Below, piece by piece: positions 44,776 to 57,400 of a stretch of 64,000 bases of DNA. The translations under genes and the position numbers were made by a program. The notes beneath the pieces were generated by a model, which did not search any database, was not told the DNA's origin, and saw only the letters and a list, made by a program, of their open reading frames with translations. This DNA is from Heliopora coerulea (taxonomy: Eukaryota; Cnidaria; Anthozoa; Scleralcyonacea; Helioporidae): contig JASJOG010000021.1 of the NCBI GenBank assembly GCA_030142905.1, forward strand, positions 1,082,001 to 1,146,000. The letters run 5' to 3'. The stretch's first letter is position 1. Every line of letters starts with the position of its first letter.

Positions 44776-44850
44776 AATCTATTGTATTGTATTTATTGTA
44801 TTGTATCGTATTCCATTTCATTCCACTTCATTCCATTCTAATTCTTCTAT
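44776..44850. repeat. (TTGTA)n and (ATTCC)n simple repeats
   Basis: Pentanucleotide units TTGTA/TCGTA, then CATTC/CACTTCATTC. ATTCC-type satellite on a small scale. No coding potential. Confidence 0.85.
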
Positions 44851-45432
44851 TCTGAGGAAAAGTCTGTGAAAAGCCATCTTCAGTATGTTGGACTGAACAT
44901 TAACACGTGTTCAAATTTCTGTGTTTTCTTCCATTCTCACAGAAACGCACCGTCTTCAAAAGCCTTCAATTTTAAAGACGTTTTAGAATGTCCCCGTTTT
45001 CTGTGAGAACGACCCCATTCATTCACTGTCTAGTTGCGGCCGTAACGTAAAAACGTACGAAGAAGCTCTTGTTTTGATTATAGACAGTATATTCTTTCAC
45101 TGGACTTCTTAACTTTCCGCATAAACAAATGATTACTCGATGAACAATCAGTATACGTAACAACGAGAAGAAAATACTAAGATACGGCTTTGGGAAACTT
45201 AACAATATGTCAATGTTAATATTAATATTCGAAAAAATAAAACATACGAAAATTATCCCTTTGATTACTGGTGAAGTGACGAAAATGCCCTATATAAAAG
45301 CATATTAAGTGGAACCAATATAACTATACACTGTCTTCAGAAAAACATTTTAAACACTTCGTTCGGTGAATTATAGTATTAGTTATCGCACCTCCATAAT
45401 TTAAGTTTTTATTCAGTGATATCGTAGTATAT

Positions 45433-45617
45433 TCACTGAACATTTGACAATTGGGAATTTTTTATGAAAGTTTCAGTGCTGTGATACACTTCTTTGAATT
45501 CAAGCTTGCTAATAATGCGTAACTCCGCATCAGGCCTTGCTAGCTTGGAGGAGTCCATGATCGAACTTTTGCGCGATAAAACTTGGTACCAACAGTCACT
45601 TTGAATCGGTTGTTGGC
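45433..45617 (-). CDS. Claw-domain gene, terminal exon
   Basis: Acceptor TTTTTTTTCCTTAG, peptide QQPIQSDCWYQVLSRKSSIM, then DSSKLARPDAELRIISKLEF and KEVYHSTETF to stop TGA. Two-base entry pairs with the phase 1 donor at 48790. AATAAA follows closely on the minus strand. Confidence 0.7.
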
Positions 45618-48600
45618 CTAAGGAAAAAAAAGCAAAAAACATGCCGTGAAGATGACTTTTCGTTACGGCACTGCTAAAATCTGCCACACTCAAAGGATTA
45701 AAAATTTTTAACTGGAGTAGTTTAAAATAACGTAAATCTAACGTGTAAATTGTTAGCTTATTATTACCTTTTGTTTTTAATGTTATAAACAACTGAACAA
45801 TTTTCAATAGTGAGTAGAACAGGTAATAGTACAAGGACATAGATTGTAAGATAATACCACTATCTTCTTTTTATTAAAGGTTTTTGCACGACCTAGTTTA
45901 CCACAAATTATAAGATGATACCAATATTTTTCTTTTCACTGACGTTTCTCGCACAGCCTTGTGAAAAATAACCGTTTTATTTAATGGAGTGAACGCTTTC
46001 CGCGCAGTAAGTTTTTCTGAGTCCCTAACGGGAATCGAAAGGTTCAGAAGGTTGTAGGTACTATTCCAGTGAGGGGGTCAGAAAAACTTTCCGGAGCGGA
46101 AGGTTTGAGAACATGTGCATTTGAAACTCTTCCAACGGTTGGTTAAGCCACTGTATTAAAATATCATCAAATGAATGAATGAATGAATGAATGAATAAAC
46201 AAACAAACAAAAGGAAGAACGAATGAATGAATCAATAAACACAACTATAAATATTTGAAGCAATTTGAGTTAGTCAAGGAAGAAGACAGAAAGCTGAAAA
46301 AACATTCTATGAAACCATAATTCCCTTTAAACTTGTGATCACTTCTGAATCACGTGTGACATTTTCGTCAACCCTCCATATGTAGAGTATCACTATTTAT
46401 GACAATATTTTTGATGATATCATTATAAACTTTTCCAAAACGCGATATAGATAAAAGAATCAACTTCAATTTTTCTCGTGAAAAATGTCAGGGTTATTTT
46501 GACATCATATGCAATTTAAGATATTTGTCTAAGATTTATAAATGCAGCGTGCGATACACGTTCCGCAACAAGCTTGTTTTGGTTCATATAATCTCATATA
46601 ATCTAGATGTTGGCATTCTAGGAACTTAAGATTAAAGTCCAAGACATTCATTCGTTGTGAGGAAACATTTAACAATTTTGGTATTTCTAAACACTTCTAG
46701 CATCTTTGTAACTATCGATATTGTTCTGCAGGTACAAGATCCGCCAAGTTTTCGGTGAACATATCTCTTTTCTCTTTCACGTCAATCACAACGCGAAGGC
46801 ACACAATCGCTTTTTTTTTGTGGCTAGTTGATCGATTTCAATGGAAGCCTTTATTTCGACTAGGCAGAATTGCGGTTGACCACATTCTCGTATAGTGAAG
46901 CTAATTCATGCGAGGGGACAAATGCTCACGCCATAATAAAATATAAGTGGTTTATTATCACCATTTGAGTGTACGAAGTGTTGTGTGCATGGTTGCATGT
47001 GTGTATGGCGACACGTATATCCATTAGTACGATAAAAGTTTATTTGTAGAAGGAACACCGCTTGTCTCGGTGATTTTGTCCGAAACAACCGAAACATAGC
47101 GGGGTACGTCCCTGCTAGATAAACGGAACGTTTAATGGCCGCTTGGAGGTACAAATTAAATCTTCTTAAGTTAATCAAATCTACCAAACCTCCAAGGTAA
47201 AATTCGTATCTTCGGACGATATATAATACCCTCTATATATCTGAATTGCGAACGATGTTTGGCGTGTGCACAATTCGAAACTAATGTTCGTTGCCACCTA
47301 ACGTACGAACCCTTTCATACCTTCTTTGCTTGGCAGTACTCTTTATCTAACATTTGAGCTTGAAATGTTGCGCTGAAAAGAAGAGAAACGCAGACCTAAT
47401 TATTCCTCTCTTCATGGAAGATATGCTGAAAAACATCAGAGGCTATAGGATTCAAAATAGAAAACGAGATTTGAATCTTGATTTTATAACGTTTGCTTTC
47501 AAGTAGTTCCTTTTCGAATTTTGTTTCATTTCAGGAATACTCAAATTACATCATTTGGTCACGCGAAATATAATTTCCAAGGCTTGGTGGTACAAAGCCC
47601 GGGTAGCTTATCCGAAAGATATAAGTCCTAGAGCAGGAGTTCTCAACTCATGGTGTAGAGTATAAGTTTTTTGGCCGTAGAGTGCAGAGTAAATCGATGC
47701 TTTCACGTCCACTTCTCATCTTCTGCCATTCTATTACAGTTGAATCAGTTTTTACTCATTAATTTATTTTTCTGTTGTTGTTGTTGGGCTTCCGTTTCTT
47801 CCGGAGTTAACCCGCACTATTCTTTGGGGTAATTGTATCCAGGTTGAGATACCCGGTCGTAGAGGGTTAACAGTGCCCTTAATGTTAGGAAAAGCAGAAA
47901 TTAATTTTCCCCCACCAAATATCACGTAATCCCCAACCCCCGCATGCTGCCATTCGGTAGGTAAAACTTGAGGTAAGATTCAAAAGCACATATAGTAATA
48001 TTTACTCGCTCTAACTACTCCGCCGGCTGTACAACCGCGACCCTCGTTGACTAAATAGAATGTGTTACAGGTGCAATAAAACAATATTGTTTACCTTGGT
48101 CTTGTTTCTTCTAAAAAGTTTACAGAGAACAAACGAAAAAAAGGATTAATTTACAGAGCGTTGACTTCATATATATGAAGAATAAACGAGGGACTATAGG
48201 TTATATAAATTAAAAGAAAAATATTGAATCTTAGTTTAAGAAAATACCTTATATATTGATTACTCGCATAGTTGAAAATGCAATCGAAATAAAGCCTCGA
48301 TTAGGTATCGGTTAAGACTGGCTACTTTTTTGTTTCTATATATAATAATCTTTACAAATATTTGGTTTTTATGAAGACAACTTATATGTATAAAACATCC
48401 TATGACTCCTAATTGAATTCAGTTAGAGTTCATCATTTTATTTTATATATGATTTCAACTCGACACTTAACAATTCGTACCAAGGTTTAATAAAAATCGG
48501 CAGTATATTTTTTCGATTCCAAAATCTTATTCAAGGATTTTCAAGCTATAGTTCCTTCAAGCTATAGTTCCTGCTGTCAAACAGGCTGGCATTCTTCTTA

Positions 48601-51327
48601 GATACTTTAGTTTTGATTTGACAGAGTTCGTGACTTTTATATTCTGCTGATCACTTCAAGAATGACCCACAAAAGCTTTAATCTTGTTAACCTTCCACTT
48701 CCTACAATCTTTACTTAACGTTAGCTCGCTTTATAGTAGTACAAATTCGAATACAGTAGCACAAATTTCTGACCATGAACCTTACTTACCTGGCGGTATA
48801 TCGAGATTAACCAATGATTCAGGGTGAACAAAGTACAGCGTGTCACCTGAAGAACGTATCATATATAGCCCATATTGATGATCATAGTACACTTCGACGA
48901 TGTCTCCCTTCTGAAAACTTAAGTTTGAAATTAACAAGTAAGAATATTTTTACGCAGTTACAAATTTACATCAACAAATTGGGCTGTACTATACATATAT
49001 TGTACTGTACTGTACTACAGTATGATGATATATGATGTAAAATGTAATACAATACATAAGTTCAAGCGAATTTACAATTTTACATCACTAATCCGTGAAT
49101 TTGAACGGCCAATATACCATCTACTATGACTGACAGCAACCCCAAGAATATTTATGGTTTTTTTACAAATCGACCGATAAAATTGCCGAGTTTATACTGA
49201 AAATTTATAAATTTATTCCAAATTGACCAAAAATTGACAGAAATATTAGACAACTCGTCCTTGATTTCTAATGAGTGATAGTGAACTAGGTCTTTGCCAT
49301 AGTTGATTATCAGTTCAAGTACAATACAAAACTATACAATAAAATATATGATGCAACGTAACGTAACGTAACGTAGAGTAAAGTAATGTTACACAATACA
49401 GTAATAACACTGAAAAGACATTTCACCCTTAACCAGGCAGATTTGAAGGAGTTCTCAGCTTGACAATTAAAGTAGTTCGGCGTTAGCCAGAAAAAAATTT
49501 GGCGTCAATCAAAGTAAAATTAATGTTACCAAATGGCAGCATTGCCAGGCAAATGGTTAACGTGACGTAACTTAACCTAACGTACCCTAAATAACATAAC
49601 GTAACAATGTAATTTAATAAAAATACAACAACCAATTGATGTAAGCCAAGGCAAAAAGACATTCCCTGAGCGACGCAGAAAAGAACGCATTGCGAAACGA
49701 TCACGGACAAATAACTACGTGACACCATTTTGCAAGACGAATTCAAACCAAATTTGGACAGAGATGATTTTCTTGAGCTCCTAGACCTCTACTTCTCCAC
49801 TTAATTCCGTTTCCAAGACTTGTTTTACAGACAGCTGACATGCCTATGGATTCACCACTTTCCAGTTCTTTGGCAGTTGAAAAGCAAGATCAACAGAAGA
49901 AAGACGAAACCAAGAACGACATCAGTCTGGAATTATGGAAATTGGAATTTGGAAAAAATACGTCGACGTCTCAACGTCAACTCAACGTCGAGACGACGTT
50001 TTTGTTTAAAATCTTGTTATAAATCGATGGAAATGATTTTCACAGCATATGATCCCGAAGCATATGATCCCAATTGTTCCCCCCTCTAAGAAATGCACGG
50101 ACGAACGTTCACTTTACATTTTCCTAAGCCCCTTCTTTTATCTTGTCAAACTGCTTTTATGATTACGGTGAATTTCCTAAATATGGTAATTGTGCTTCCA
50201 ATATATTGGTTATGGTTAGATTAGTCTTTTATGACTTCAGCCTGGCTAGCGTCAGACGATTTTACTCGTCACAGGGTAACAGTCTGCATGGAAAGGGTTC
50301 AATATCCTCATAAGCTTTATATCCTTAAACCCCCGACGCTCTCCTCGTCTCAAATTTCCAAAATGTTTTTAACTCTCATCAATGGAAAGAATAAAAAATC
50401 TTCCACCTTCTTTAGATATCTGTTAAAACACGATCAAAGGAGGTTTTCATTGTTCTTTTGAAGGTTTTATCCTCCGAAGAAACCTACTAAACAAAAGAGC
50501 TTTTGAAAAGCTGGCGGGGACTGTATATACAATACCTGAAATTGTTGGGATTGTATTCACAATCCCTGACAGCAATTAATCCAAAAAGGAACGCAAACTG
50601 AAAACATGTTTTTTACTTCTCAAGACTAAAACAAATCATGCCGCTTAACATTTCTGGAAGAAAACCTCCTTTAATCGTGTTTTAAGGCAGATAAATACCT
50701 CGAACGTCGCCTTTAAGCCAGATCCATTATACTGGGCAGCCGGCAGGGCTCTGACATGAACATCCTAATACTACAAGGCTTGAATTAATAGGAAAATCTT
50801 ACATGCACAGCATGCACCTAATTTTTTTAACTACCTGCACCAACAATTATTTATGTGCACAGACATGTTCAAAAAATTTCTCGAAACACAATTTCACTTC
50901 TTTTCAATAATGATTTGGTTTACTTGACGTTTTCGAGTGAGAATCCTAGAAAGCAGGCTCACTTGATGATTATGGCAAAAGGACGGGCGTAAGATGGCAC
51001 AGTGGATTAAGAATTCATGATTGAATTATCAGCTAAATAATATTGATATGCTATTTCCTACAAACTACTACAATGTCTCATGTCCAATCGTTACTCTGAA
51101 GCTAAGGTAATGATGTTGATTATGAAGTGCAGCCCATGCAGTCACTGTGTGAAAATTTCTACGTGTACGCAGTGCATGTGAGAGACAAAAGTTACATGCA
51201 CATCTCGAGTTTTACGTGCATTCGTGCACGTGTACATGCGGTATTTCGAGCCTTGTACTAAGTCCTTCCTCTTTACCATTCTTTATTATATATAAGAAAG
51301 AATAGTAATAATCGGTAAATAAGTAAT

Positions 51328-51359
<32 letters not shown>

Positions 51360-51437
51360 GATATATATATATATATATGATGAGGCCCAATAGGCCGAAA
51401 CGGTTCCGTCTGTAGTTATATAAGTAATATATATAAG

Positions 51438-51475
<38 letters not shown>

Positions 51476-54400
51476 CTTATTAACCGAGTATGAGGTCTGC
51501 ACGGCAGAGTATTTGGCTGAGGTTTTCGTGCAGACCGGATAGCGAGCTCAGCCATACAATAAATATCTATATTTATGGATGAATAATAAAGATAAGAGCT
51601 GGAATCAAAATTCTAAGTCGTCATGAATATCAGATACGGTCTGATCTGGTCAAAAAATTCCTAAGCTGACCGAAATCTTACTCTTTGTATACAACTTGTG
51701 AATTTCTTGGCTTTTGCTGCAAAAGTTCCTATCAACAGAAGTAAAAAGAAGGTTTACAATAAAGCAGTCACAAGCTTGGCGACAGCCATAACATCTCTCA
51801 AAAGTACTATCAAAAATGGGCAGAGAGTTTTACACAAAACGTCTTTAGAGCAGTATAACTCTAAATAAATCTCATGCAATACGCTGACACCAGTATAGAC
51901 CTCTGTTTGATGTTCAATTTCCCAGGATGTTTCCCAAAACTCTGGGTCCATAGCGAGGTCCATACGGGAAAGCACAAATGTCGAGGTTCAACGTTCTCGT
52001 TTACCTTACCCGGTAACTTGTTCGTTTTGCTTCATATTTCCACCAGTTAAACGTTCATTTATTGTAATTCCATACAGATGTAATTTCAAGCAGTACTAGT
52101 TTTTCGACATTTATTCATTAGTAATTTTTCAATTCAGATTCTCAGTGCTTCTTAAATTTCACTGAAATAAGCTTGAATGCTTTCCCGCCACAACAAACTG
52201 CTATTGAATAAAGAGCGTATTGGACCGGTTCAATGTTCTAAAATATTGACCTGTCCAGGAACCAATCAGTATTGGGTAATTTTGCGTATAGACCGAAAAC
52301 CAAACTCAGCCATAATAATAAATATGTTCATTACATAGCTGAGCTCGTTTTTCGGTTGGTACGCAAAATTACGCGTGCTGATTGGTTGCTGAACGGGGTG
52401 ATATTTTACGGTATTGGACCGATCCAATACATTGTTTATTCGGGACCGGTACAGTATATTTTGGCGTAAAAATCTTCCAACTGATTCCCATGGAATTTAA
52501 GGAGAATTAACTATCTACCAATGAAAAATTCAGAGGAATAAAATGTGCTAGAATTATTGCTACAATTGCTTAAAGCTAATTGAATAAAAATACGATAAAT
52601 GGATGTTTAACTGATGGAAACAAAACGACAAACGAGCAAGTCATTAAGTAAGGTAAACACCAACATTCGACGACGAAAACCATGTTTAAAAAGGAAAAAA
52701 AATACAATCAAAACCATACAATAAATTCCTTATGAACCTAGTCTGCTCGGTCCGCACGGGAAAGTATTTTCATTCGTTTTTTTCGGTCTGTACGAAAACT
52801 TCAGGTAAATACTTTCCCGTATGGACTTCACTCTTTGTTAATAAGTTTTTAAGAAATTTGGCATTTACTGTTTGCCACATAATATGGAACTTATATTACG
52901 TGAAAGTTAATCTTCGAGTCACGATCATAGACGTGTACGTACGTACGTACGTACGTACGTATGTGTGTATGTATGTATGTATGTATGTATGTATGTATGT
53001 ATGTATTTACGTATGGATAAGTATGTTTGTATGTATGTATGTACGTATGTATGTACGTATGCATACGTATGTTTGTATGTATGTATGTATGTATGTATGT
53101 AAGTATGTATGTAAGTATGTATGTATGTATGTATGTATGTATGTACGTATGGATACGTATGTTTGTATGTATGTATGTATGTATGTATGTATGTATGTAC
53201 GTATGCATACGTATGTTTGTATGTATGTATGTATGTAAGTATGTATGTATGTATGTATGTATGTATGTACGTACGTAGGTATATGTATGTAGGTATATGT
53301 ATGTTTGTACATATGTACATATGTATGTATGCATGTATATTCGACTTTCACTTCACAGATTACACCGTGGCTGGGTATGAAAGTTTAACTTTTGAGATTA
53401 CAAAAGTTTATGTTCTGCCATAGACAATAATCTTTTGATCAGGTGCCCGTCTTATGCTTTTCTTTTCTATTTTAGGACCTCGTACAATAGTGCTCAGTAG
53501 AGAGAAGACGTTTATTATCTAGTTTATGGAACTCCATAATAACAGCACTACTATTTGAAACATAGAAAGAATTGTAATTCGATGAAAAGATAACTTTACG
53601 TCAAGTTCAATAATTTACTGCAAAATAAAAATAGATATGTTACAAGAATAAAAAACTTTTCCCGGCTGACAATTTTAAGAACTTACTCTGGAAAGTAACA
53701 TCTAGCAAACCTTAGGTATAAGCCAGTAAACAAGGCAAGGAAACGATTCAGTATCTTGGGTTTGCAAGATGTTGCTTTTCGGAGTTGTTTTCGTCTTACA
53801 CTACAGGAATAAATAAGACAGAAGAAACGTTCACTTCTTTCACTATTTCAATTAGATGTTTACAAAATATATCGGCTTTAATATTCATCCCTTCTTTACT
53901 AAGAGAAGAACGAAAAGCTTACCAGTTCAGCTCTAAGAGAATCACATTCCTTGCATTTTTCATCCAGGGTCTGAGTTAACAAAGAAATTGAATAATAGTG
54001 GTTTGAAAGGTCAGCAAGATATTGTCAAACATGGAACAAAATCGTAATTCTAGTATTTATTTATAAAAAATTGAAATAGAAAAAAACCCGGCAAAGCTAG
54101 GTGTAAAGAATAATAAAAGGGATATCTTTGACGGATAAAAAAAGTCGTGAAAGCAATCAAGAATCATGAATGAAATACAACTTTATGGTCTATAGTGTAA
54201 CAAAGAGAAATCAGAATAACAGTTCTAACGCACTATTCACACAAGGTTTATCTGTCGAAATAGTCATGTCTTTCGGATGGGAAGAATTTGTTTCTTTACG
54301 AAATAACACAGATCGTTATTTTGGAAGAATTTGGTAAAAATTAAATCAATAATGAGTCAAAAAAGAAATCAATCAAGAAAGCTGAACAAAATCATATAAC

Positions 54401-57400
54401 ATATACCAGAACGCGACTTGAAAGCTTGGTGTTTCAATCGATATAGTAAATATTTTGTCTGATCGCCATTAGAGGGTGCAACCAGGATTACTGAATTTTT
54501 TAATGCCCTGTGTCCGACATATCGAACAGCTAAGAACTAAAGAATAAATCGGGGAAGAAAGCAAAAACGAAAATCAAAGGTAAAAAAAAATAGGGTTTAA
54601 GGGATTAAAACACAGATCAAAATAAAAACAATACTGCTATCCCAAATGGTGGCTCGCGAAGCCACCTTCTGAAAAAATTTTTCTATCTGGAAGTACCTAT
54701 TTGTCATCAACATTTTGCATTTTAAACTTAATTTCGACAGTCTTCACTTTTTCTGGTTCGAGATGTCTTTCCGGGATGAATAAGATGATCACGAGTTACC
54801 CAAAGTAAAATACTTAAATGCTCTCTGTACTATTGAAAGTAAATTTTTGAGCGTCAGAATGATATACTGTAAGACCAACCGGGACCACTTGCGAAAAATA
54901 CAACTCTTGAACCTCAGCCGGGGAATCAAACCCACAGCCTTGCGAATTTAGTGCAGTGCTCTGCCAGTTGAGCAATAAAGGCCATTGTGAAACCATGGTC
55001 AGGAGTGTTGTATTTTTAAAGGTGCTAATGGCGAGGATGTGAAGAATATTTTCAAGTAATTGGGGATTTTAAATACGGACTCTAATTCATGTGATCAAGT
55101 GTAAATGCTCAATATTCATTGAATATACCGTCCACTTTATCGGCATTACCATCTGTATAAATATACAAGCCATTGCAATATGCCCCATTATCACTCTCGA
55201 TTTATGCCAACAGTGTTGTAACATATATATGATAGGTATTATATTTAAGTCATTTTTTCTGAGGTATTGATAGCTAATGTTAATCATCTGGTCATGGTGA
55301 GTTCGAATATGTAATTGAATCTTCTGTAAGCCATGTGGTTCTGGAGTTTTAAGGTAACAGACAAACACCGTGACGCTCCAAACATATGTATACATATAAC
55401 TCGTCACCATGCTCTCGACAACGTTCTTCGCAGCTCAGTCGGCTGACTACTGCGGTAGATTTGCAGGGTCACGAGTTCGATTCCCAGCCGGACGTCCAAG
55501 ACTTAAAGTACATCATTCTGTCAAATAAATTTAGTTTTACAAGTATAAACTCCATTTTATGTGACCGACAGGTTAATTTTAAATGTTCTTAAAATACTAG
55601 AAGTCGGTATCTGAGTCCTTCTGTAGCTCAATCTCTATATTTAAATTGTTTTTGAGTTGACGTCATACGGGTTTTTGCCCGTAACCTGCATTCAATTGCC
55701 ATGAAGTATTAAACTCGTTCCTCGCTCGTTAGAGGTGGAGTCTGTGTATAATAAAGACTGAATACAGGGACGGTGGAGCGGAATTTCGAGGGGGGGGGGG
55801 CTTGAGATAAAAATACACCATTTTGCATGCTTCTCCGGGAAATTTCACAAGTGTTCTAAAACGTAGTTGCTTCAACATTAAATTTGGAAAAAAGTGGCAG
55901 GCTACAGCTTCCACAGCCACCCCGGCTCCCCCGTCGCTAGAATAGTGAAAACTCTCGTGATACACACAAAGACGTTTGCTGATCCAGAACAGGTGAGCAA
56001 AATAGTGTAATTACGGTGAAAAACAGAGCTATCACTACAAAAAAAAGGTATTGGTGATGCGGTTAAAAAAAAGGTCATCATCATCAATACAGTAAAAAAC
56101 AAAAAAAAACCCAATTAAAATTGGAAAGCGGTAGTGAGGCAGTAACGGGTTTCAAGGAATTGTAACTTCTTTCACAAAAAATATGCCGGCTAAGAATTCA
56201 GGAAAAACTTGTGGAGATAAAGTAAAATTTTAAACTATAATCTAGGACAACCCATACTATAAAATTCTGTAGGAATTTTGAATTCCAATTAGATTGTGGC
56301 CCAAAATCCAATAGAAATTCCTATTAGATGACCAATAGGAATTCTAATACGATCCTACTGGATTTTTCCGTAAGGGAAAACTTGTATAGAAGTTAATTTA
56401 AGTACCTAAATTCTTAAAATGTTACAATTTCTTAGTCTGGCCGCTAGTAAAACGACTTCACGAGCGAAATGTCATTTAAGAGCGGATGTCAGTAAATATC
56501 GAGAACTCGTGGATAAACATGAAATTTCGGATTTCTTCATATTTTGACTGGATAAACTATTATTTAAAATCACGATAAAACTTTCCAAAGGAATTTCGTT
56601 TTGAGGTTAAACGTGAAATACTGCATCGAGTCAGAGACGACGTTTCATCGGCCGAAAATTAGCAAAATATCACACGCTCGTGACGCGAAGTGGTTTATCG
56701 TATCTGTATGAAATTGAACACTTCAATATTTTGGCATTTCTTGAACCAGGATATTAAATACAATCAGAGACACGGACATTTTTATTGACGTTTAAGTGAG
56801 CATGAAGTTTGTTAATTTTAAAACTGTGACAAAACTATGTAAATGAGGAAAGTTCAAAGTCAAAATTGATGTCCTGGTATTTTGAATTTTACAATAAATT
56901 ATGTATTAAAAGAAAGCTCTGTTACAGTATTATAATATACAAAAAATTTAGCCTGGGTAATTAAAAAGTCACCTGTCGAGAGTTGAAAACGTCAGGGCTA
57001 TTTTCCATAAAATCACTAATGTCACACCACTGGTATTAACAAGATATCCTTTAAACTCTCTGTGCTTACTTGAATTTTTGCAAATGTTTCGCATTTTTCA
57101 GTGTCTATTAGTGACGTGTGCACGGAAGAATAGTTCTTCAGGCTCCTGATCGATCTTTTAGAACAAGGACAAAACGTCAAATATATTCACAACTGTCGTG
57201 TCAGGACTAATTAACAAAGTTAATTACTCCACGAATGGCTACCAGCGAAAATCCTCGTCCATTTTTTCTGAAAGTTACCAAAAGTCAAATTAGAAATTTC
57301 AGAGAAAGCGTTTTTGAGCATATTTTTTTTATTCGCTAGTGAATGCGTCCTATAATTCATGGCACTTGGACACAATAAATGGCTGACGATAAGCAAAGAA

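Noticed and set aside
49338..49380. CRISPR-like spaced repeats
   Set aside because: The GTAAC units are contiguous simple repeats without spacers, in a eukaryotic genome.
51754..51975. Exon of the claw-domain gene
   Set aside because: No acceptor upstream, frame ends in a stop, and the area is related to a nearby foldback repeat.
52732..53423. Several open frames of 80-170 residues on both strands
   Set aside because: They are YVCM/IHTY repeats produced by a 4-bp satellite read in three frames, with no sequence complexity.
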